Assembly: GCF_022647665.1 (NCBI RefSeq) | Contig: NZ_CP071872.1 | Coordinates: 7,626,001-7,690,000 of the forward strand | DNA length: 64,000 nt | Reading direction: 5' to 3' | Source of the DNA: Streptomyces formicae | GTDB taxonomy: Bacteria; Actinomycetota; Actinomycetes; Streptomycetales; Streptomycetaceae | In this document: piece after piece, positions 16,343 to 23,247 of the stretch | Numbering within the stretch: the stretch's first letter is position 1 | Layout: every line of letters starts with the position of its first letter | The notes under the pieces: generated by a model | What the model was told of the DNA's origin: nothing | What the model saw: the letters and a program-made list of their open reading frames with translations, nothing else | Databases searched by the model: none | Program-made: the position numbers and the translations under genes

Positions 16343-16542
16343 CGGGCAGGCCCGATGTTGTCGGCCGCGGTCGACCAGGCGATTCCGTTCGCGGGCTGGA
16401 TGTGGGCAATACGGATGAGCCGGCCGCCGTGCCTCTCATGGACGACGGCCGTCAGCTCTCCTTCACCCCGGCTCGCGATGTCGCGGACCAGGCGGTGAAG
16501 GAGGGGGTGGTCCTCCCGGCCTTCGGCGTCGACCGGATTCAC
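16339..16542 (-). CDS. 67-aa hypothetical protein
   Basis: The GTG start at 16542 overlaps the stop of the preceding 54-aa gene (GTGA), and the stop overlaps the 29-aa gene start. The product is soluble and mixed alpha/beta in look, with LTAVVHERHGGRLIRIAHIQPANGI as a likely beta-hairpin region. I recognise no domain. Proteins of this size and style sit beside XRE/TPR and DUF397-type regulators in Streptomyces. It is probably co-translated with its neighbours. Confidence 0.6.
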   Translation of the reverse strand: MNPVDAEGREDHPLLHRLVRDIASRGEGELTAVVHERHGGRLIRIAHIQPANGIAWSTAADNIGPAR

Positions 16543-16703
16543 TGCTCGGACTCTTCGCGATCGCTCGCTCCGCGACGGAGGAACTTCTCCCATCCGGACT
16601 TGGCGCGGGCACGGAGGGCCGGGCTCGGGCTGCCCGGTGGCTCGGGAACCGTGTGCTGCCGTTCGCTGGCACCGGGCGTGCGACGGGGCAGAGTCGGGCA
16701 CAT
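16539..16703 (-). CDS. 54-aa hypothetical protein, first gene of the operon
   Basis: The ATG at 16703 follows an excellent GAGGAGG site six bases upstream. The product is Pro/Arg/Ser-rich, with a single Cys at position 2, a central TVPEPPGSPSPALRAR region and a charged C-terminus (SDREESEQ). It has no domain or signal peptide. As the leading small peptide before ATP-grasp and synthetase genes it could be a substrate peptide, but it lacks the repeated Thr/Ser-Asp/Glu core typical of graspetides, so this is only a hypothesis. It overlaps the next gene by four bases. Confidence 0.6.
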   Translation of the reverse strand: MCPTLPRRTPGASERQHTVPEPPGSPSPALRARAKSGWEKFLRRGASDREESEQ

Positions 16704-16898
16704 CGCGACCTCCTCAAAGGGGGTGGTGCAGCCCGTCACTCGCGCGAGGGGCGTCGATGACGGGCTGCGTCCTGGGCGCCGTCCGATGCGGGACGGGGGA
16801 CCCGGATAGCCCGGGTTGCTCAGCTCCGAACGGCGTGAAGCCCAGTGAACGGCCGTGAGCAGCGGGCTCGGAACGTTTCCAGGGGGTTCCTCCCAAGA

Positions 16899-16916
16899 GA
16901 GAAACCCCTGTTTCTC
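16899..16916. promoter_or_regulatory. Perfect palindrome between divergent regulator and operon
   Basis: GAGAAACCCCTGTTTCTC has two 7-bp arms that are exact reverse complements around CCCT. It lies in the 259-bp gap between the 54-aa gene and the XRE/TPR regulator, 47 bp before the regulator start. A weaker dyad (GGAACGTTTCC) lies at 16870-16880. It is probably the binding site of the divergent regulator. Confidence 0.65.
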
Positions 16917-16962
16917 GCACGGGGAGTAGCCTCCTGATTACCAACCTGAGGGGAGGGGTGGG

Positions 16963-18303
16963 ATGTCTGACCCGATGGCGCTGCACCCGCTGACCTACGT
17001 GCGAGAAGACAAGGGCTGGGGCAAGGCCGAGTTAGCCCGGCGCATGCGTGAACGCGGTGCCGAGATGGGCATACCGCTGGCCACCAACCGGACGACCGTG
17101 TGGAAGTGGGAGCAGGGCCAAGAGCCCGACGCGGACGCTCAGCATGTGCTCGCCGACCTACTGTGCGTCCCCGAGGAACACGTGCGCTCGGCGCCATGGC
17201 CCCGATGGCTGCCGGCATGGGAATCGACAGCCCTGGCGGCTCCATGGACTCCGGCCGGCACCGTGAAGGTATTCGCTGATCTGGTCAGGAGTGGCCATAT
17301 GGATCGTCGGGGTTTCCTGTCCATCACTGGTGCCGCACTGACGGGCGTAGCCGCCAACTGGGCATCCGCACCAGAGGCGTTCGCTTCGGCGCTCGACGGC
17401 GACCGCATCACCGACGCGATGGTGACCACCATCGAACAGCGCGTGGACACCCTCCGCACGCTCGATGCCCAGATGGGCGGCGCCCGCCTCCTGGATCAGG
17501 CCACCAGCGACCTCGCACTGATCACCGGTCTCCTTGACCACGGGAGATACTCCGACGCCGTCGAGCAGCGCCTCTACGCCACGGCGGCCTGCGTGTCCTA
17601 CCTGGCCGGATGGATGGCCTACGACAAAGGCCTTCGCTCCCTCGGCCAGCGCTACTACGTCGGCGCTCTCCGCAGCGCCCACAGCGCGAAGGACGACGGC
17701 TTCGGCGCCTTCATCCTGGCCGAAATGGGCATCCACATCTCCGACTCGGGCGACACCGCCGCGCGCGTGAAGCTGATCGATACCGCCATCGGCAACGCCC
17801 CATCGGCTCTTCCACCAGCGGCGACGTCGTACCTCTACCTCCACCAGGCCGAAGCGCTGTCCCGAGACACCCAGCACGAGGCGGCCGGAAAGTCACTTAA
17901 CCGGGCCTACGACCTGTGGAGTGCGCACCGCGAAGGCGACCGCCCGGACTGGCTCGGCTGGTACGGCGAGGCACAGCTCAAGTCCACCGAGGGCAAGATC
18001 ATGCTGCGCTCCGGCTTCCCCGAGCGGGCGACCAGCGCCCTCGCTGTGGCGGTGGACAAAGCAGTCCCGCGCGACCGCGCCGTGCGCTCCGGCCGCCTCG
18101 CGACGGCACGGCTGGCCGCCCGGGACCTGGACGGCGCCCTGGCCGCCGCCAACATCGGCCTGGAGCTGCTGGAGAACAGAGTCCGATCCGACCGGGCACA
18201 CGTACGGCTGACGAAATTCAGCAACTACCTCGGACCACACTCCGCAGTGCCGGCCGTAAGGGAGTTCCGCGACCGCCTCCGGGCTCTCCCCGCTGCTGTC
18301 TAA
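16963..18303 (+). CDS. XRE-family regulator with TPR-like domain
   Basis: This 446-aa protein has an N-terminal helix-turn-helix (about residues 8-70, LTYVREDKGWGKAELARRM to TTVWKWEQG and a VLADLLCV helix). A linker carries RRGFLSITGAALTGVAA at about 115-131. This resembles a twin-arginine signal but is internal and is common to this regulator family. The last 300 residues are helical TPR-like repeats. Such proteins are typical Streptomyces pathway-situated regulators. It is divergent from the microprotein/ATP-grasp/CysRS operon and probably controls it through the palindrome at 16899-16916. GAGGGGAGGGG precedes the ATG. Confidence 0.85.
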   Translation: MSDPMALHPLTYVREDKGWGKAELARRMRERGAEMGIPLATNRTTVWKWEQGQEPDADAQHVLADLLCVPEEHVRSAPWPRWLPAWESTALAAPWTPAGTVKVFADLVRSGHMDRRGFLSITGAALTGVAANWASAPEAFASALDGDRITDAMVTTIEQRVDTLRTLDAQMGGARLLDQATSDLALITGLLDHGRYSDAVEQRLYATAACVSYLAGWMAYDKGLRSLGQRYYVGALRSAHSAKDDGFGAFILAEMGIHISDSGDTAARVKLIDTAIGNAPSALPPAATSYLYLHQAEALSRDTQHEAAGKSLNRAYDLWSAHREGDRPDWLGWYGEAQLKSTEGKIMLRSGFPERATSALAVAVDKAVPRDRAVRSGRLATARLAARDLDGALAAANIGLELLENRVRSDRAHVRLTKFSNYLGPHSAVPAVREFRDRLRALPAAV

Positions 18304-18557
18304 CAGCGCGGAGGCGCTGAATACCCCGCCCCGGTCCAGCCCCTGCGCTGCGGCGAGGGCACGCACATCCACGATGCGATCACGCGGACGCTCGCCGGTG
18401 GACGCACCGCCCCGAGCTGGTCCGCGATGCAGTCCTGCCAGCTGGCGCTCCGCGAGGGGGTCCCCCACGCCCGTAGGGCGTAGGGGAGCAGTGGGAAGGC
18501 CCCTGTGCAGCGGATCAGCCCATGATCTCCCAGCCGGCGCCAAGGCTCCCCGGAGGG
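18304..18557. other. Intergenic stretch with possible gene remnant
   Basis: This 254-bp gap lies between the convergent regulator and EF-hand genes. Codon-like GC periodicity persists, but no frame with start and ribosome site is found, so it may be debris at the right edge of the accessory island. The only clear element is the hairpin at 18462-18486. Confidence 0.4.
18462..18486. terminator. Bidirectional hairpin terminator
   Basis: ACGCCC pairs with GGGCGT around GTA, extended by CCCC/GGGG after one mismatch. It sits between two convergent genes (the regulator ending at 18303 and the EF-hand gene ending at 18558) and can serve both. Confidence 0.6.
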
Positions 18558-19070
18558 TTACGGCTCCGGGGTGACGTAGTACGCCGCGAACGCCGCCAGG
18601 ATCTGCTCCTCGCTGATCCTGCCGTCCCCGTCCGCGTCCAGCGCCACCGCGACCGCCTCGCACCGCCGGGGCTCGACGCCCAGCACCCGGAGCACGCGCT
18701 GCGCACCGGCCGGGGTGACCCCGGCGCCGTCCTCGTCGGCGATGGCCACCACGGCGTGCAGGAAGGGGCGGGCGATCTCCGCGAAGCGGCGCGGGTTGTC
18801 GCGCAGCCGCTTCACCGCGCCGTCGACGAACTCCTGGCGATTGACGCGCTGATCGCCGTCCACATCGGCGATCCCCGCCATGCCCTGCCAGAACGCCTCC
18901 GCGCCCGAATAGAGGGCCTGCCCCTTGTCGGAGCGTGCGGTCGTGCCGAACTCCGCGAGCAGCGCCGCCGCTGCCCTGCTGAAGTCCTCACGGTCGATGT
19001 AGCCGTTGCCGTCCTGGTCGAACTCTGCGAACCGGTGGGCGATCTTGCGCTCGTACTCTGCGCTGTCCAT
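18558..19070 (-). CDS. EF-hand calcium-binding protein (calerythrin-like)
   Basis: This 170-aa protein has four EF-hand positions. Canonical loops are DQDGNGYIDRED (about 18-29), DVDGDQRVNRQE (about 69-80) and DADGDGRISEEQ (about 145-156). The third loop, DEDGAGVTPAG, is degenerate at the -Z position. This arrangement (three working, one broken) is that of calerythrin and sarcoplasmic calcium-binding-like proteins of Streptomyces and Saccharopolyspora. It is a soluble cytoplasmic Ca2+ buffer or sensor. It stands alone on the minus strand. Confidence 0.92.
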   Translation of the reverse strand: MDSAEYERKIAHRFAEFDQDGNGYIDREDFSRAAAALLAEFGTTARSDKGQALYSGAEAFWQGMAGIADVDGDQRVNRQEFVDGAVKRLRDNPRRFAEIARPFLHAVVAIADEDGAGVTPAGAQRVLRVLGVEPRRCEAVAVALDADGDGRISEEQILAAFAAYYVTPEP

Positions 19071-19109
19071 GCGGGGAGGGTACGACGTGGGAGGCGCTTC
19101 GCGCTCCCG

Positions 19110-19481
19110 TTACGCGGAGAGGGGCTCCGCCTCCTCGTCGACGGCCGCGGCCACGTCCTGGTACACCTCGAACAGCCGGCGCACCCCCAGTGCGGCCAGC
19201 ACCCGGTTCACGTGCGAGCCCTCGACGGCGCCGCGGGCCGGCAGGATCAGCCGCAGCCGGCCCCGGCAGGAGCGCATCAGCCTGCGAGCCGATATGAGCA
19301 CGCCGACGCCGCTGGAGTCGCAGAACAGCACCCCCGACAGATCGAGGACCAGATCCCGGCGGCCCATGGCGACCGCGTCATGGATCCGGCGGCGGACAAC
19401 GGGCGAGCTGACCAGGTCGAGCTCGCCCCGTACGTGCAGCACGGTCCAGGCGCCCTGCTTGCCCTGTTCGACGTCGAGCAT
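19110..19481 (-). CDS. STAS-domain anti-anti-sigma factor
   Basis: This 123-aa SpoIIAA/RsbV-like protein has LHVRGELDLVSSPVV as the first strand and helix. VLDLSGVLFCDSSGVGVLI follows at about residues 56-74, where DSSG holds the Ser that anti-sigma kinases phosphorylate. A C-terminal helix follows. Its partner would be an RsbW-type kinase (one is encoded at 5025-5486, but linkage is not shown). The start could be ATG 19481 or the GTG one codon earlier. It is divergent from the sigma-factor gene at 19665, which suggests a shared role in stress or developmental sigma control. Confidence 0.9.
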   Translation of the reverse strand: MLDVEQGKQGAWTVLHVRGELDLVSSPVVRRRIHDAVAMGRRDLVLDLSGVLFCDSSGVGVLISARRLMRSCRGRLRLILPARGAVEGSHVNRVLAALGVRRLFEVYQDVAAAVDEEAEPLSA

Positions 19482-19664
19482 CACACATCCCGCGATCCGG
19501 AGGCTTGCCTTCCAGCCGCCGCTGCCCAGCCTTCGCCGCCTCAAACCCTTGCTGACGTACTTGCCGCAAAGGGGCGTGCGCCGGCGGCGCGGGCCACTAC
19601 ATTCGATGAGGACGACGGGCAGCAGGAGCAGGAGCGAGACACGCGGAGGGTTGGGGAGCGCCGG

Positions 19665-20249
19665 ATGGCAAAGGACACACCACCCCGCTGGGACCGCAGG
19701 ATGCAGCAGCGACTGGCGCGGGGCGAGGCCGCCGCGCTCGGCGAGCTGTACGACCGGTTCGCCTCCCTCGTGCACAACCAGGCCTACCGGGTCCTCGACG
19801 ACGACGACGCGGCCGACCAGGTCACCCGCGAGGTCTTCGGCTACGTCTGGGAGAACCCGGACGCGTACGACACCAAGCAGGGCTCCATGCGCGCCTGGAT
19901 GGCCCGGCTCACCAACCGCCAGGCCCTGCACCGGCTGCGCGAGCAGGAGGCGGCGGCCCAGTCGGAGAGCGGCGCAGGAACGGCGGAGGAGCTGGAGCAG
20001 AAGGTGCGCCGCGCATCCGTCGCCGCCCGCGCCGACTACATCGTGACGTCGATGCCCGCGCCGCTGCGGGCCGCGCTGGAGCTCGCGTACCACCAGCGCA
20101 GGGACTACCGGCAGACGGCAGCGGATCTCGGCGTCACCGAGGACGAGGCACGGCGGCGGCTCAGGCTCGGCCTCCAGCTGCTGTCCACGGCCAACACCCG
20201 CGCGCTCGTCGAGGGCTCGTCGCCGCCCGGACCCGGGCGCACGCCATGA
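19665..20249 (+). CDS. ECF-type RNA polymerase sigma factor
   Basis: This 194-aa protein has sigma region 2 at about residues 20-90 (LGELYDRFASLVHNQAYRVL, DAADQVTREVFGYVWENPDAY, GSMRAWMARLTNRQALHRLRE) and region 4 at about 120-180 (MPAPLRAALELAYHQRRDYRQTAADLGVTEDEARRRLRLGL). The ATG has GGGGAG seven bases upstream. Its stop overlaps the start of the next gene, which has an anti-sigma zinc finger, so the pair is a sigma/anti-sigma module. Confidence 0.9.
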   Translation: MAKDTPPRWDRRMQQRLARGEAAALGELYDRFASLVHNQAYRVLDDDDAADQVTREVFGYVWENPDAYDTKQGSMRAWMARLTNRQALHRLREQEAAAQSESGAGTAEELEQKVRRASVAARADYIVTSMPAPLRAALELAYHQRRDYRQTAADLGVTEDEARRRLRLGLQLLSTANTRALVEGSSPPGPGRTP

Positions 20250-21526
20250 CGGGCCCGCTCGACGGCGGACACGGCCCGGGCCCCGACGAGCCCTCGGAGC
20301 AGGGGCCGGGGGCCGCGCCGCGCATACCGGGACCGCGGGCGGCGGGTGACGACCTGTCGCCCCCGCCGGTGCTGCCCGGTCCCGTGCCGTCCGGTCTCGT
20401 GCCGTCCGGAGAGCCGGCCGCCGTCGGCCGGATGCCCCACGGCGTCCTGAAGTCCCTGCTCGGTGCGTGGGCGCTGGCGGCCTGCTCGGCCGAGGAGACC
20501 ACGGCGGTCGAGGAGCACCTCACCGAGTGCGCCCCGTGCGCGGACGAGGCGCTGCGGCTGCGCGACGCGGTCGGCCTGCTGCACGCGGACCGCGATCTGG
20601 ACCTGGACCCGCTGCTGCGCTCCCGGGTGCTGGAGAACTGCCTGGGCCGCCGGCCCGCCCGTATCCCGGTGCCCGCCTGGGCGACTCCGTACGACGCGGA
20701 GACGGCGCGGCTCGACGCGCTGCTGCGGGACATCGGCGACTCGGAGTGGCACACGCCGCTGCGGCTGAGGTGGTTCGACGGGCAGGAGGCGGTGAGCCGC
20801 AAGACGACCGTCGCGGGCGTCATCGGCCATCTGATGTCCGTGGACGGGCTGGTCGCCTCGGCGCTCGGCCTCCAGGACCCGGCGGGTGAGGACGCGCCGC
20901 GCTCGCCGTCCGTGCGCACCGACCAGTACTGGCGCTCCGCGCACTTCCCGCCGACCCGGCGGATCCGTGCGCCGTGGCGCGAGCAGAGCCACGCGCTGGT
21001 GCGGACCGTGTCGTTCGCGGGCCGCGGGGTCTCCGAGCTGTCGGTGTCGTACGGCGACTTCGCGCTGCCGCTGCGGGACTCGCTGCTCGACCGGGCCTTC
21101 GAGTGCTGGGTGCACGCGGACGACATCGCGAACGCAGTGTCGTATCCGTACGACCCGCCGAGCGCCACACATCTGTACCACATGATCGACCTCGCGGCCC
21201 GGCTGCTGCCCGCGGCGCTGGCCGCCCGGCGCCGCGCCGGTCTCGCGGGGCCGGCCCGCCATCTGGTCACGGCGGGTTCCCCGGGCCGCTCGCTCCATCT
21301 GGAGGTCGAGGGCGCGGGCGGCGGCCACTGGTACATCGCGCTGGACTCCCCGGCCGCCCTCGGCGACCCCGCCCGCGCGGTGGCCCAGGTCGCCCTCGAC
21401 TCGGTCGAGTTCTGCCAGCTCGTCGCGGGCCATGTCTCCCCGGTCGAGGCCGCGGCGGGCCAGGACGGCGACCGCGAGGCCATCCGCGACGTCCTCTTCG
21501 CGGCGGCGTCGTTGTCGCGTCTGTGA
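20246..21526 (+). CDS. Anti-sigma zinc-finger protein fused to a mycothiol-dependent maleylpyruvate isomerase (MDMPI)-like domain
   Basis: This 426-aa protein begins with a ~65-residue Pro/Gly-rich tail. A putative zinc-finger anti-sigma domain follows (LLGAWALAACSAEETTAVEEHLTECAPCADEA, about 72-103, with the H-x3-C-x2-C motif). The rest is a DinB/MDMPI-type domain with VAGVIGHLMSVDGLVASALG and FECWVHADDIANAV, where the three metal-binding positions of that fold would lie. ATGA overlap with the sigma gene supports its role as the cognate anti-sigma. The isomerase-like domain may sense thiol or metal. No membrane helix is seen, so it acts in the cytoplasm. Confidence 0.85.
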   Translation: MTGPLDGGHGPGPDEPSEQGPGAAPRIPGPRAAGDDLSPPPVLPGPVPSGLVPSGEPAAVGRMPHGVLKSLLGAWALAACSAEETTAVEEHLTECAPCADEALRLRDAVGLLHADRDLDLDPLLRSRVLENCLGRRPARIPVPAWATPYDAETARLDALLRDIGDSEWHTPLRLRWFDGQEAVSRKTTVAGVIGHLMSVDGLVASALGLQDPAGEDAPRSPSVRTDQYWRSAHFPPTRRIRAPWREQSHALVRTVSFAGRGVSELSVSYGDFALPLRDSLLDRAFECWVHADDIANAVSYPYDPPSATHLYHMIDLAARLLPAALAARRRAGLAGPARHLVTAGSPGRSLHLEVEGAGGGHWYIALDSPAALGDPARAVAQVALDSVEFCQLVAGHVSPVEAAAGQDGDREAIRDVLFAAASLSRL

Positions 21527-21536
21527 CGGGCCCTAG

Positions 21537-21711
21537 GCCCGTGTCTGACAAATAGCGGCGTCCGCGCGCAGGGCGGGGTGCGCGGCGTCCGGTGCGTGCC
21601 ATCGCAAGGCGGAGGATCATCCGCGTACCGGACGTACGTGGATGACTCCGACAACGCAGCGAGGGCACGTGCCGGGCGTCGCGCGCCAGGCGGGATGTGT
21701 CAGACACGGCC
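21537..21711. mobile_element. MITE copy 1 (175 bp)
   Basis: The ends are inverted repeats: left GGCCcGTGTCTGACA and right TGTCAGACACGGCC, differing by one inserted base. Flanking CCTAGG on both sides gives a possible CTAG target duplication. The interior shares blocks such as GGCGTCCGGTGCGTGCC and GGGCGTCGCGCGCCAGG with the element at 37500-37650. It has no ORF for a transposase. The right-hand CTAG overlaps the purU stop codon. Confidence 0.8.
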
Positions 21712-22562
21712 TAGGCGAAGACGACCGTGCGGCGGCCGTTCAGCAGGATGCGGTGCTCCGCGTGCCACTTCACCGCCCGCGCCAGCGCCTGGCACTCCAC
21801 ATCGCGTCCGACCGCCACCAGCTGTTCCGGCGTCACCTCGTGTCCCACCCGCTCGACCTCCTGCTCGATGATCGGGCCCTCGTCGAGGTCGGCCGTCACA
21901 TAGTGGGCGGTCGCGCCGATCAGCTTCACACCGCGCGCGTGCGCCTGGTGGTAGGGCTTCGCGCCCTTGAAGCTCGGCAGGAAGGAGTGGTGGATGTTGA
22001 TGATCCGGCCGCTCAGCTGCTTGCACAGGTCGTCCGACAGCACCTGCATGTAGCGGGCGAGGACGACGAGCTCGACGTTCTCCTCGCGCACCAGCTCCAG
22101 CAGCTCCGCCTCCGCCTGCGCCTTCGTGTCCTTCGTCACCGGGATGTGGCGGAAGGGGACGCCGTACGAGCCGACGAGCTCGGCGAAGTCGGTGTGGTTG
22201 GAGACGACGGCCGCGATGTCGACCGGCAGCGCCCCGATCCTTGAGCGGAAGAGAAGATCGTTCAGGCAGTGGCCGAACTTGCTGACCATCAGCACCACCC
22301 GCATCCGCTCGTCGGCGCGGTGGATCTGCCAGTCCATCCGGAACGAGTCGCCGACGGCGGCGAAGCCGGCCCGCAGCTTCTCCACGGTCACGGGATCCTC
22401 GGCCGAGAAGTGCACCCGCATGAAGAACAGACCCGTGTCCCGGTCTCCGAACTGCCGGCTGTCCTCGATGTTGCAGCCGGTGATGAAGAGGTAGCTGGAG
22501 ACGGCGTGCACAATGCCCTGTTTGTCCGGGCACGAGAGCGTGAGGACGTACTGGTCGGTCAT
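21711..22562 (-). CDS. purU: Formyltetrahydrofolate deformylase
   Basis: This 283-aa PurU hydrolyses 10-formyl-THF to formate and THF, balancing the one-carbon pool. An N-terminal ACT domain (YVLTLSCPDKQGIVHAVSSYL, about residues 4-24) is followed by the formyl-transferase fold with NHHSFLPSFKGAKPYHQA-type active-site sequence (IIN-I-HHSFLP, about 195-210), GATAHYVTADLDEGPII and the catalytic Asp within it. The ATG at 22562 is preferred over the GTG 18 bp upstream because family members start MTDQYVLTLSCPD. Its TAG stop falls in the target-site duplication of the adjacent MITE. Confidence 0.95.
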   Translation of the reverse strand: MTDQYVLTLSCPDKQGIVHAVSSYLFITGCNIEDSRQFGDRDTGLFFMRVHFSAEDPVTVEKLRAGFAAVGDSFRMDWQIHRADERMRVVLMVSKFGHCLNDLLFRSRIGALPVDIAAVVSNHTDFAELVGSYGVPFRHIPVTKDTKAQAEAELLELVREENVELVVLARYMQVLSDDLCKQLSGRIINIHHSFLPSFKGAKPYHQAHARGVKLIGATAHYVTADLDEGPIIEQEVERVGHEVTPEQLVAVGRDVECQALARAVKWHAEHRILLNGRRTVVFA

Positions 22563-22608
22563 CCTCGTAGGGTGCCACACCCCACGGGACCCGACAGAGC
22601 CGCGTCCG

Positions 22609-23091
22609 TCAGGCGGACCGGGTCAGGATCCGCAGCACTTCCAGCGTCCGCGGCGGCGCGTCCGGGTCCTCCCCGTCGTTCGCCGCCAGCCGTACGTGGG
22701 CCTCGCGCGCGGCCCGTACCGCCTCCGGCCAGCCGTGGTGCTCCATGTACGCCGACACCGGGGCGTCCGCGCCGACCTGGTGCATGATCCGCAGCACCCG
22801 CAGCACCGCGACGTCGACGAGAGCCGCCTCGCCCGAGTCCCGGAAGATCGTCCCGACGTATTTCTCGGCGGACCAGCTGTCCAGCCAGGTGTCCTCGACC
22901 AGCCGGTAGACGGCGTCGGTGACATCGCCGTACCCCTCGTGGCCCGCGAGCCAGGTCTCCTGATGGAAGACGGGGTCGGAAAACATGTGCAGCGCCGAGC
23001 GCACGTTCAGGCGCCAGCGCCACCAGGGCATGTCATTGACAGGCATGCCGCCCATGGTGGAGGAGGGACGGCCGCGGCGGGAAGAGTTCAT
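22609..23091 (-). CDS. Conserved hypothetical protein (160 aa)
   Basis: This soluble protein is rich in Trp, Val and acidic residues, with PWWRWRLNVRSALHMFSDP near the N-terminus and helical repeats after it (AVLRVLRIMHQVGADAPVSAYMEHHGWPEAV). No domain is recognised with confidence. The ATG at 23091 is supported by GAGGTG seven bases upstream. Internal Mets at residues 13 and 16 lack ribosome sites. It is divergent from the lipoprotein gene and 47 bp upstream of purU, so possibly co-transcribed with it. Confidence 0.7.
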   Translation of the reverse strand: MNSSRRGRPSSTMGGMPVNDMPWWRWRLNVRSALHMFSDPVFHQETWLAGHEGYGDVTDAVYRLVEDTWLDSWSAEKYVGTIFRDSGEAALVDVAVLRVLRIMHQVGADAPVSAYMEHHGWPEAVRAAREAHVRLAANDGEDPDAPPRTLEVLRILTRSA

Positions 23092-23247
23092 TGACGTTCA
23101 CCTCGTGAGCTCGGTCCTTGCGACCTCGCAGCTTGCGGAGGTCGATCGTACGTTCCCCACAAACGCGCGATCTCCAGCCCCTGCAATTCACTCTCCCGTC
23201 ACCGTTCGTTGAAGTTCCCACACTCCAGCGTTACCCGCGAAGCGGAA

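Noticed and set aside
16539..16703. 54-aa peptide as a graspetide precursor
   Set aside because: No repeated Thr/Ser with Asp/Glu core motif, and the ATP-grasp is of the sugar-transfer-associated type; kept only as a hypothesis.
18374..18574. 66-codon frame downstream of the XRE/TPR regulator
   Set aside because: No ribosome site, odd composition and overlap with a terminator hairpin.
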